From contig JARGOJ010000445.1 of NCBI GenBank assembly GCA_029210225.1, positions 257-7,297 on the forward strand: DNA of 7,041 bases, read 5' to 3'. Each line of letters starts with the position of its first letter. Positions within the stretch are counted from its first letter, which is position 1. The notes below the pieces were generated by a model. It searched no databases and was not told the DNA's origin. It saw only the letters and a list, made by a program, of their open reading frames with translations. The position numbers and the translations under genes were made by a program. Below, one piece after another: positions 1 to 5,577 of the stretch. This stretch comes from Planctomycetota bacterium (GTDB lineage Bacteria > Planctomycetota > J058 > JARGOJ01).

Positions 1-375
1 CAAATGCTTTGGGTGTCCGAGGTCTTGTGGTGGGTCGAGGAGGTTCGCTAAACCTAAGGATCGGAAGGCTTGAAAGGGATCATCGCCTTTGTCAGAGACC
101 GACCAGAGAATGAAGCCCTTCAAGGTGACTCGGATTCGGTCGGAGGTCCAGGTTTCTGTGCTAAAGCCAACACGCTGGACTGTGCTGGAGAAGCGGGCAA
201 AGATATCGCCAGGGCGTTGGAGCATCAGGACACCGATGCCTGATTCAACTAATTTTCCATTGCGAATTCTCAGCAACCATTCGTCGGGGGCCGCTTCCAA
301 TACGAGAAGCTTCCAAGCAAGGAAGAGCAGGGCTAAGACCGTAATCAATCCTAGGCTAATGTAAACTGCAATCAT
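1..375 (-). CDS. SPFH/band-7 (flotillin-like) membrane protein, N-terminal part only
   Basis: The minus strand is open from an ATG at 375 to the window edge: 125 codons, with the C-terminus outside the window. Residues 3-25 form one hydrophobic helix (ISLGLITVLALLFLAW core). A beta-rich segment follows with the APDEWLLRIRNGKLVESGIG and VLMLQRPGDIF pattern seen at the start of flotillin-like SPFH domains. Family members are membrane-anchored, oligomerise, and organise membrane microdomains or act as protease and secretion scaffolds. The start is supported by AAAGGA at 382-387 with a six-base spacer, and by the helix beginning right after it. The gene is transcribed divergently from the FHA operon across a spacer of about 500 bases. 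The SPFH assignment rests on sequence pattern memory. The exact subfamily cannot be judged because most of the protein is missing. Confidence 0.72.
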   Translation of the reverse strand, partial: MIAVYISLGLITVLALLFLAWKLLVLEAAPDEWLLRIRNGKLVESGIGVLMLQRPGDIFARFSSTVQRVGFSTETWTSDRIRVTLKGFILWSVSDKGDDPFQAFRSLGLANLLDPPQDLGHPKHL

Positions 376-881
376 TAATCGTCCTTTCACAAATTGAATT
401 GAGCAGCAGATAAGTAACAATCTGATCGAGGACGACATAAAAGTCTATTCTAGTATTTTATTGAAATGCATAAGATATTGCTTATGGGTGGCTTGTTGTC
501 CTTTTATTCATTGGTTTTAGCTGATGTGTTTGTGTGGATATTAGCGGATTATTTTTTTGAGGGAGTGCTGTTTTGTATTGTTTTTGGAAAGGGAGGCGTG
601 AGCTATTGCTCAGGAAGGACCTTAGGGGGCGTTGCTCAGCGCTCCAATTCGCGAGGACAGAGAAGACTTTTTGTGAAGCAGGTCGGAAAAAAGTTCAAGT
701 TTCGTGAGCTATCTAGGGGCCTCTATACAGATGACGGAAATTCGAGGGAGGGAGTTCTAGGGCAGGTCCACTCTGAGTTCGCTTTAAGGTGGTGGACGGG
801 CGTGGCGTTGAAGGGAGTCGTCGGAGAGCCTGGCTTCTTAATCTTTAACAAGCCAACTCTAACGTATTCTAGGGGAGTCGA
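376..881. other. Long divergent intergenic spacer without a convincing gene
   Basis: This stretch separates the leftward SPFH gene from the rightward FHA operon. An open frame at 466-894 (+) could encode 142 residues with a hydrophobic N-terminus. It has no ribosome binding site, ends inside the promoter of the next operon, has a composition unlike a folded protein and uses many AGG and GGG codons. I do not call it a gene. The left third is AT-rich (T7 at 552-558) and probably carries the SPFH promoter, but no clear -35/-10 pair stands out. The right two thirds are rich in G on the + strand and contain TCTAGGG three times (712, 756, 868). A decayed gene or an untranslated RNA cannot be excluded. 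Confidence 0.5.
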
Positions 882-887
882 TATAAT
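882..887 (+). promoter_or_regulatory. Consensus -10 box (TATAAT) for the FHA/glycosyltransferase operon
   Basis: A perfect TATAAT lies 20 bases before the leader ORF ATG at 908. Initiation about seven bases downstream (near 893-895) would give a 5' UTR of only about 14 bases, starting just before the AAGGAGG at 896-902. No good -35 hexamer is present at 16-18 bases upstream (860-865 reads TAACGT, 859-864 CTAACG). The promoter may therefore be weak, need an activator, or use another sigma factor. The hexamer is read directly; its function is inferred from position. Confidence 0.5.
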
Positions 888-895
888 CGCGTAAA

Positions 896-902
896 AAGGA
901 GG
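896..902 (+). promoter_or_regulatory. Very strong ribosome binding site of the leader ORF
   Basis: AAGGAGG matches the anti-Shine-Dalgarno sequence without mismatch and stands five bases before the ATG at 908. It is clearly better than the site in front of the FHA gene proper (AGGGAG at 952-957). This is the main argument that the tiny ORF at 908-967 is translated. Confidence 0.75.
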
Positions 903-907
903 AAAAG

Positions 908-967
908 ATGGATTCCGCAGGATCCACACCTTGGGAAGGGACTCAGCTTTCAGGGAGTTTTAGTTGA
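908..967 (+). CDS. 19-codon leader ORF, translationally coupled to the FHA gene
   Basis: The ORF reads MDSAGSTPWEGTQLSGSFS and stops at TGA 965-967. It has an AAGGAGG site with five-base spacing and sits within about 20 bases of a TATAAT box. Its stop overlaps the TTG start of the FHA protein (964-966) as TTGA, the usual arrangement for coupled reinitiation. The peptide has no regulatory run of one amino acid that would mark a classical attenuator, and no signal peptide. It is too short to assign a function. Two readings are possible: a leader that sets translation of the operon, or a peptide with its own role. A fused N-terminus is unlikely, because the FHA frame has TAG at 961-963 and a single-base slip in the nearby T run does not join the frames. 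Confidence 0.55.
   Translation: MDSAGSTPWEGTQLSGSFS
952..957 (+). promoter_or_regulatory. Ribosome binding site that decides the TTG start of the FHA protein
   Basis: AGGGAG lies six bases before the TTG at 964. The in-frame stop TAG at 961-963 rules out any start further upstream. The next in-frame candidate, GTG at 979, would cut into the first beta strand of the FHA domain. TTG 964 is therefore the likely start. Confidence 0.6.
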
Positions 968-3312
968 TTTTTCGATTCGTGATTAAGCCGCCACTCTCCG
1001 CATCATTTGAGAGAACTCTTCAATGGGGCGAGTCGCTAGTGATTGGACGGGGTTCGAAAGCGAACTGCCGGCCGGACGACCCGAGCTTGTCGAGGAGGCA
1101 TTGCTGTATTGAGGTGACGCAACAAGGACCGAGCGTTGAGGATTTGGGAAGCGCGAACGGAACCTTGGTCAACGGCCAAGAGATCAAGCGTGTGATCCTC
1201 TCGATTGGCGATAAAATCGCGGTTGGCGGGACTATGGTGGAATACCATTCCCAACAACAGGTCGGCAGCGGCGCGATGATGGCCCCAGGAAGACCGAGCG
1301 GATATCCTTCGGGGGTTCAGAGTGGAGCCTTTTCATCGAATCAAGTTCCCCCAACTCAACATCCCCAAACTCAACGTCCTTCTAGCCACTTTCAATCCGC
1401 TCCCCAACACCCCACAGCTCCTCCTTCAGGCCAGATATCAAGACCTCAGTATCCGCCTCCGTCCCAAGCGGGGTCCCCGATGGCCGGAGCGCCGTCGTCT
1501 GGAGCGAATCCGTTCGTCAACCCCTTCGCTCAGCCCTATCCCGGCTCTCAAAGCTCTGGCGCCCACGGTTTTGTACCGCCCCAACAAGATTCACAGGCTG
1601 CCACCAACCCCTTCGCTGCAGCGCCGCAAAACCCTCAAGCTCCTCCCGGAGCAAGCCCCCCAAGCTCGAACCCCTTCGCCTCAGGGGAGTCCCATCCTTT
1701 TCAGCGTCCTCCCTCTGGAGCAGCCCCAGTTGTCCGTCCAGGAACCCATCCTCCAGCCCCCTCTGGCTTCGCTCAGCAGCGGCCTCCAAGCCGACCGATG
1801 TCTGCGCCTCAGAGTCGGCCGATGTCCCCGCCGCCCATGACTCCAGGATTGGATTCGACTCCGAATGCGGCCCTGAGGCCATCCCCCAACTCGGCGTTGG
1901 ACCCCTCACTAGACCCCTCACTCGCTGCGCCCATGGCCCCAGCTTCGGGGTCTGCTCGCGTGCCTGTTCCTCAGTCTCACCGGCTCTCGGCCAGCGGGAA
2001 AAGTGAAAAAGCGAAGGGACCTGTTCGTTGGCCCGTGCGATTGGAGCTCGTGCCACCCTACGGAAGCCCCTTCGACTTTTGCCTCTTCCCAGGACAGTCA
2101 TGCTCGATTGGAAAAGGTCAAAACGCTCAGATTCGCCTCGATGATCCGAACCTCGACGATGTCCATCTGGCCTTCGCATACAGTGAGGGAGGCTTGGAGT
2201 TACTATCCCAATCCCAGTTCAAGAGGCAGCGCGCCAACGGTCAACGAGTCGAGGGCTCAGAGCCGCTTGTTCCCGGAGATCGCATTGAGCTTGGCCGCAC
2301 CGCTGTCGTCGTGGGGCGAGTGTCCGATAAGGATCGATCTCATCCGCTGACCATGATTTGTGATCGCTGCAAAAAGACCTTCAAGTCAGAAACCTGGAAG
2401 GCCCAAGCCGTGGTGTCCCAGGGAGAAAACCATCCGAGCGCCAATGGCTGTGACAGCTGCGACTTGAAAGAGCGCCTTCAAAGCGTGGGGATCGTCGGCG
2501 ATTTTGAAGTGACCAGAGTCTTCCGACCCGAAGAATTTGGTCTCGATAGTTACCTCATTAGTCGGCAGTCATCTCCCCCGAGCGTCTTTCATGTTGTGTC
2601 CTGGGATGCCGACCCCGAAAAGCTCCAAGCCTTTCAATCACAACTCCACAAACTCGCCTTGGCTTCATCACCAAACAAAGCGAAGTCCATCCAACTCTTC
2701 ATGACTCCGAGGGCCGTTGTTCTGGAAGAAGAGTGGGTGGCTGGCCAAGACTTGCGTTCTTGCGTCGAAGAGTTTGGCGCGCTCTCTCAAGAGACGATCT
2801 TTTCAGTCGCTGAGCAAGGCTTGAGCTGTCTCAAGGACATGCACGATCAAGGTCTCTACGACCTCGACTTGCGCCCAGAGAATTTCCGCTTTGGGGAATA
2901 CCATCAGACAGAGTTGAAGATGGTGGCCTTCGGACTGAGCTACGTTCAAAGGCACATTTCGAGGGATCATAAAATGGGGTGGCCCGAAACCTTGCCTCCT
3001 TGGAATATGCCCGGCTTCCTCGCCCCCGAATTGTTACGTGCTCCCAGAGAAGTTGGCCCTCACACAGATCTTTATGGCCTCGGGGCAACGCTCTATTTCC
3101 TCGCCTGCGAGCGAGCCCCCTACCCGACCCAATCGCTCGTTGAGCTCATGCAGCAACAAGATCAATCGAGGCCCAGACCACTGAGCGAAGCGAACACCAC
3201 GCTCCCGCGAGCTCTAGGACAGTTTATTGATCGCTTGATGGCTCGGGATCCCATGGAGCGAGTTGCGGATGCTCGGACAGCGCTCCACATGTTGCGCTCA
3301 TTAAAGTCATAG
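964..3312 (+). CDS. FHA-FHA-zinc ribbon-pseudokinase scaffold protein
   Basis: This 782-residue protein is probably cytoplasmic, with no signal peptide or membrane helix. Residues 3-95 form an intact FHA phosphothreonine-binding domain with its key motifs: GRG 28-30, SRRH 43-46, SANGT 63-67. Residues about 97-355 are a disordered Pro/Ser/Gln-rich linker with four NPF motifs and a tandem DPSL. Residues about 356-455 resemble a second FHA domain, but GR is replaced by GKG (383-385) and SxxH by DDVH (398-401), so phosphopeptide binding is doubtful. C466-x2-C469 and C496-x2-C499 form a zinc ribbon. Residues about 510-780 follow the Ser/Thr kinase fold: DLDLRPEN at 633-640 in place of HRDLKPEN, AFG (655-657) in place of DFG, APE 687-689, D702 and R766. 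There is no glycine-rich loop or VAIK lysine. Loss of the DFG aspartate and the lysine marks a pseudokinase. It heads an operon with a small membrane protein and a glycosyltransferase, so a phospho-dependent scaffold role is inferred. Confidence 0.88.
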   Translation: MIFRFVIKPPLSASFERTLQWGESLVIGRGSKANCRPDDPSLSRRHCCIEVTQQGPSVEDLGSANGTLVNGQEIKRVILSIGDKIAVGGTMVEYHSQQQVGSGAMMAPGRPSGYPSGVQSGAFSSNQVPPTQHPQTQRPSSHFQSAPQHPTAPPSGQISRPQYPPPSQAGSPMAGAPSSGANPFVNPFAQPYPGSQSSGAHGFVPPQQDSQAATNPFAAAPQNPQAPPGASPPSSNPFASGESHPFQRPPSGAAPVVRPGTHPPAPSGFAQQRPPSRPMSAPQSRPMSPPPMTPGLDSTPNAALRPSPNSALDPSLDPSLAAPMAPASGSARVPVPQSHRLSASGKSEKAKGPVRWPVRLELVPPYGSPFDFCLFPGQSCSIGKGQNAQIRLDDPNLDDVHLAFAYSEGGLELLSQSQFKRQRANGQRVEGSEPLVPGDRIELGRTAVVVGRVSDKDRSHPLTMICDRCKKTFKSETWKAQAVVSQGENHPSANGCDSCDLKERLQSVGIVGDFEVTRVFRPEEFGLDSYLISRQSSPPSVFHVVSWDADPEKLQAFQSQLHKLALASSPNKAKSIQLFMTPRAVVLEEEWVAGQDLRSCVEEFGALSQETIFSVAEQGLSCLKDMHDQGLYDLDLRPENFRFGEYHQTELKMVAFGLSYVQRHISRDHKMGWPETLPPWNMPGFLAPELLRAPREVGPHTDLYGLGATLYFLACERAPYPTQSLVELMQQQDQSRPRPLSEANTTLPRALGQFIDRLMARDPMERVADARTALHMLRSLKS
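1519..1679 (+). repeat. Three copies of an 11-base repeat encoding NPF(A) motifs in the linker
   Basis: AACCCCTTCGC occurs at 1519-1529, 1606-1616 and 1669-1679. The spacings of 87 and 63 bases are multiples of three, so the copies stay in one frame and each encodes NPF plus alanine. A fourth, diverged NPF precedes the first copy. This is a low-complexity coding repeat inside the proline-rich linker, probably grown by local duplication or kept by selection on the motif. Confidence 0.75.
1900..1922 (+). repeat. Tandem 12-base repeat encoding DPSL-DPSL
   Basis: GACCCCTCACT is present at 1900-1910 and again at 1912-1922, a period of 12 bases that encodes two consecutive DPSL units (residues 313-320). 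It is a small in-frame duplication in the disordered linker. Confidence 0.75.
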
Positions 3313-3330
3313 GACATTGGATAGAAATTA

Positions 3331-3792
3331 ATGATCACACGCTCTCGAATGAGTGTCGTCGCCCTCTTAGCGCTCGCGATCCTCACTATTCTTAATGCTC
3401 GCAAACATTTGCGGCGACAGCGTCGAAACTATCGGCACTCAAAGAATCTAGCTCCGGAGACCGAAGCGATTCAGATTCGAGCGATTGAGAAGGACATTCA
3501 GCAGTTCGATATAAAAGATCAGGATACTTTGGGATACATTGATGATTACGCCTATGATAGAGACCTTGTGGCCGATCGATTTGAGCTGTTGAGTAAAGGA
3601 GCGGGCCCCTTTCCTTTGTTGTTGCAGTATTGCATTGCTCCGAAGGCCCTGATCCCAGGGAGACGGACCGAGAAGGTCATCGGACGCTTTATTCATAAAA
3701 CAGAAGGTCCGATAAAGAGAATGCAGAGGCAGGGCTACGAAATTGAAAAGCAATTGCCATCAGGACTATTCTTATTTAAGAGGCGCCGTTGA
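3331..3792 (+). CDS. Small membrane-anchored protein of unknown function
   Basis: I do not recognise this 153-residue protein. Residues 7-22 form one hydrophobic helix preceded by two arginines. A strongly basic stretch follows (residues 24-37, KHLRRQRRNYRHSK), so the positive-inside rule points to a short helix with the bulk in the cytoplasm. Residues 52-82 are acidic, the middle has GPFPLLLQYCIAPKALIPG (92-110), and the tail is basic (FKRRR). The gene starts 18 bases after the FHA gene and its TGA overlaps the following glycosyltransferase start, so it belongs to the same operon. The ribosome binding site is weak (GGAT about eight bases before the ATG). An in-frame ATG at 3349 would remove the arginines and is a possible alternative start. 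A link between the cytoplasmic scaffold and the membrane enzyme is an inference from gene order only. Confidence 0.75.
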   Translation: MITRSRMSVVALLALAILTILNARKHLRRQRRNYRHSKNLAPETEAIQIRAIEKDIQQFDIKDQDTLGYIDDYAYDRDLVADRFELLSKGAGPFPLLLQYCIAPKALIPGRRTEKVIGRFIHKTEGPIKRMQRQGYEIEKQLPSGLFLFKRRR

Positions 3793-5225
3793 TGTTTGCT
3801 CTTATTATCTTATTGCTACTAGTCCCCGTTCTCTTAGGCTTTCTTGTCATTCAGAGCCTCTATCCCCAATTGAATCGTGCCTTTAAGTGGGCGTTGGCTC
3901 CGGGAATTGGGGTGGGATTAAGTTCCAGCCTATTTTTTGTAAGCCTCATGATCTTCGGTGAGGCCGGTCCACTCTGTCTGACATTGGAGCTTGGAGTCAT
4001 GGCGACAGCGGCGGTCGTCATTGTCCGAAGAGCTAAGGAGGAGACGCCGGGGCTTCCAGAGTTTCAGAAGATCAGCTGGTCGAAGCTTCACATCATTCTG
4101 GCGCTGCTTTTTCTAACCTTGTTCGTGCTGACGTTCACTAGCTCTGTTTATCAGGGATTATCCTACCCCCACGGAACCTTCGATGCCCACGCGATTTGGA
4201 ATGTTCGGGGGAAGGTTTTGGCACTTAGCGGGGAAAAGTGGCCCGAGTCTTTCAGCCGGGGTCTTCTATTTCATCCGGACTATCCACTTCTAATTCCTGG
4301 AGCGAACGCACGAATTTGGGGGATCATTGGAGAGCAACCGCCCTATGTTCCTCTCCTCAATAGCAGCCTCTTCTACTTATCTCTACTCGGGGTCTTTGTT
4401 CTCTGTGTGACGGCTCTGAGGGGCTTTGGGACAGGGATGATGGCGGGGATTCTCTTTTGTGGTTCCCCTGTGATAGTCGAAGTCGCGTTGGAGCAGCTCG
4501 CCGATGTGCCCCTAGCCTGCTTTATGCTTTCGACCCTCGTCCTCTTCACCCTTCAAGATAAGACCCCGGACCATTCGCGGCTCTCATTGCTCGCAGGTGT
4601 TACGGCGGGGCTCGCAGCGTGGACGAAGAATGAAGGTATCTTATTCATAGCTGTCGTAGCCTTCGTGAGACTCTGTGTTTTGTGGAAGCGTAGCGGCTTT
4701 GCAACAGTCGTCAAGCAAGGGTCCCGTTTCTTCCTCGGTTGCCTGCCCTTTCTCATCTTGCTCATTGTCTTCAAGCTTCAATACGCGCCCCCCAACGACA
4801 TCGTGAGCGGTCAATCGAGCAGCACGCTTGAAAAAATAACGGACCCCGATCGATATCTCATGATCTTCACGGTGCTTGGCCGACGGATTGTCTATTTTGG
4901 GGGGGGGCAGGTTGGAGTCTTGTTGATCTTGTTCGGTTGCGTTGTGATCTTTGGTGGGAGCAAAGACTGGAACAAGAGTACTATCCTCAGCGCGGTGGGA
5001 ATCATTGGGCTTATGGCGCTGGGTTACTTCATCGTTTATCTAACGACGCCGCGAGACCTGGATTGGCATTTGAAGTGGTCGATTCGACGCTTAATGCTTC
5101 AATTGTGGCCTTGTCTTCAACTCGTCTGTTTTCTTTGGATGAAATCAGTGGCTGAAGTCGAAGAGAGTGTGCTTTCGAGCTTCGAGAAAACAGAAGGCAG
5201 CGCTTCGGAAGAAGAGTTGAATTAG
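3792..5225 (+). CDS. Multi-pass GT-C glycosyltransferase (GT39/ArnT-like family)
   Basis: This integral membrane protein of 477 residues has about ten to twelve hydrophobic helices (for example 2-22, 34-55, 99-118, 192-208, 282-297, 313-328, 398-416). GT-C enzymes move a sugar from a polyprenyl-phosphate donor onto lipid, glycan or protein on the outer face of the membrane. The first large loop carries DAHAIWN (131-137), with the aspartate expected for GT-C catalysis, followed by HPDYPLLIPG (161-170). Further family-like motifs are LADVP (236-240), WTKNEG (277-282) and the C-terminal DWHLKWSIRRLMLQLWP (424-440). The substrate is unknown. ATG 3792 overlaps the preceding stop as TGATG; TTG 3789 is a weaker alternative. 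Codons 370-372 are GGG-GGG-GGG, part of a nine-G run (4899-4907) that could slip. The stop lies inside the 3' end of the convergent tRNA-Lys gene. Confidence 0.8.
   Translation: MFALIILLLLVPVLLGFLVIQSLYPQLNRAFKWALAPGIGVGLSSSLFFVSLMIFGEAGPLCLTLELGVMATAAVVIVRRAKEETPGLPEFQKISWSKLHIILALLFLTLFVLTFTSSVYQGLSYPHGTFDAHAIWNVRGKVLALSGEKWPESFSRGLLFHPDYPLLIPGANARIWGIIGEQPPYVPLLNSSLFYLSLLGVFVLCVTALRGFGTGMMAGILFCGSPVIVEVALEQLADVPLACFMLSTLVLFTLQDKTPDHSRLSLLAGVTAGLAAWTKNEGILFIAVVAFVRLCVLWKRSGFATVVKQGSRFFLGCLPFLILLIVFKLQYAPPNDIVSGQSSSTLEKITDPDRYLMIFTVLGRRIVYFGGGQVGVLLILFGCVVIFGGSKDWNKSTILSAVGIIGLMALGYFIVYLTTPRDLDWHLKWSIRRLMLQLWPCLQLVCFLWMKSVAEVEESVLSSFEKTEGSASEEELN
4899..4907 (+). repeat. Homopolymeric G9 tract inside the glycosyltransferase gene
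   Basis: Nine consecutive G encode Gly370-Gly372. Loss of one G would bring a TGA at 4924-4926 into frame and delete about the last 100 residues, including the DWHLKW...RRLMLQLWP motif. Gain of one G would shift into a frame open until 5155 and replace the C-terminus with about 83 unrelated residues. Tracts of this length in surface-glycan genes are the usual substrate of slipped-strand phase variation in several bacteria. Here switching is only a prediction. Confidence 0.8.
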
Positions 5226-5294
5226 GGTGATGGGATTCGAACCCACTTGTACACAGGTTAAGAGCCTGCTGCGATCCAATTTTGCTACACCCCA
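5222..5294 (-). tRNA. tRNA-Lys(CTT)
   Basis: The cloverleaf reads on the minus strand. Acceptor TGGGGTG pairs with CACCCTA (T1-A72, one G-T), followed by A73 and no encoded CCA. The D stem has an A12-C23 mismatch with GG at 18-19. The anticodon stem GCAGG/CCTGT holds loop CTCTTAA, anticodon CTT, which reads AAG. The variable segment GTACAA has six bases. The T arm is GTGGG-TTCGAAT-CCCAT. T1-A72 is typical of tRNA-Gln rather than tRNA-Lys. It is the last gene of the array, and its 3' end overlaps by four bases the stop end of the convergent glycosyltransferase gene. Confidence 0.85.
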
Positions 5295-5329
5295 ATGAGA
5301 TCCTAAGATCGGTAGAACTTTTGGTTCAA

Positions 5330-5403
5330 TCAGCGCAGAGGGATTTGAACCCCCAGTCATCCCAAATTAAAAGTTTGGTGCCCTACCATTAGGCTATGCG
5401 CTG
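5330..5403 (-). tRNA. tRNA-Lys(TTT)
   Basis: The cloverleaf reads on the minus strand. Acceptor CAGCGCA pairs fully with TGCGCTG (C1-G72), then A73 and no CCA. The D arm is GCCT...GGGC with GG at 18-19. The anticodon stem CCAAA/TTTGG holds loop CTTTTAA, anticodon TTT, which reads AAA and AAG. The variable segment GATGACT has seven bases, long for a class I tRNA. The T arm is GGGGG-TTCAAAT-CCCTC with one G-T pair. C1-G72 is unusual for lysine tRNA. It lies 35 bases upstream of tRNA-Lys(CTT). Anticodon TTT overlaps the CTT reader, so one of the two is redundant or specialised. Confidence 0.88.
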
Positions 5404-5421
5404 TTCAGAAGTTTTGAACAG
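5401..5421. repeat. 7-base inverted repeat spanning the 5' end of tRNA-Lys(TTT)
   Basis: CTGTTCA (5401-5407) and TGAACAG (5415-5421) are separated by seven bases. The downstream arm on the minus strand includes the first three bases of the mature tRNA. In the precursor this hairpin would compete with the acceptor stem at the RNase P cleavage site. TATAG follows just upstream on the minus strand and could be part of a promoter, but no good -35 is visible. Confidence 0.5.
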
Positions 5422-5504
5422 CTATAGGTTTTCGGCGCCCTGGCCAAAATGATCTCATTGGAAACTCCAGTTAAAATTGAATAGATGACAATTGGAAAGA
5501 ATAA

Positions 5505-5577
5505 AAGGGGTGGCAGGAATCGAACCTGCTTCGGACTGCATTCGTAGTACAGTGCCTATCCAGTCGGCCACACCCCC
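5505..5577 (-). tRNA. tRNA-Arg(ACG)
   Basis: The cloverleaf reads on the minus strand. Acceptor GGGGGTG pairs with CACCCCT (G1-T72 wobble), followed by T73 and no CCA. The D stem is GCC/GGC with loop GACTGGATA, one pair shorter than usual. The anticodon stem CTGTA/TGCAG holds loop CTACGAA. Anticodon ACG would be deaminated to ICG to read CGU, CGC and CGA. The variable segment is TCCGAA (six bases) and the T arm GCAGG-TTCGATT-CCTGC. The G1-U72 pair with U73 is unusual for arginine tRNA. The gene is third from the end of the array. Confidence 0.88.

Larger units (their letters stand above)
5292..5461. repeat. 11-base inverted repeat flanking tRNA-Lys(TTT)
   Basis: CCAATGAGATC at 5292-5302 and its exact reverse complement GATCTCATTGG at 5451-5461 bracket the tRNA-Lys(TTT) gene. 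The left arm includes the first three bases of tRNA-Lys(CTT). In a common transcript the arms could pair into a stem enclosing the whole tRNA, which might matter for processing. Chance occurrence is possible at this length. Confidence 0.5.

Noticed and set aside
712..874. Three TCTAGGG words in the spacer
   Set aside because: Irregular spacing (44 and 112 bases) and a short word; no larger repeat around them.
466..894. 142-codon open frame with a hydrophobic N-terminus
   Set aside because: No ribosome binding site, a body with low-complexity Gly/Arg composition and many AGG/GGG codons, and an end inside the TATAAT/start region of the next operon. No recognisable motif.
955..967. Programmed frameshift joining the 19-codon leader to the FHA protein
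   Set aside because: The FHA frame has TAG at 961-963, so a -1 shift would have to occur on the last sense codon AGT, which is not a slippery site. Single-base changes in the T run do not join the frames either.
1322..1840. 172-codon frame on the + strand
   Set aside because: It is the second frame of the Pro/Ser/Gln-rich linker of the FHA protein; repetitive CC-rich codons keep it open.
1517..2179. 220-codon frame on the minus strand
   Set aside because: Antisense shadow of the same linker, with Arg/Gly-rich translation and no ribosome binding site or motif.
3789..3791. TTG as start of the glycosyltransferase
   Set aside because: The ATG at 3792 follows directly and forms the typical TGATG overlap. 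The two differ by one residue only.
5191..5206. Terminator for the tRNA array inside the transferase gene
   Set aside because: GAAG/CTTC gives four pairs with a short TGTTTTC tail; too weak to call.
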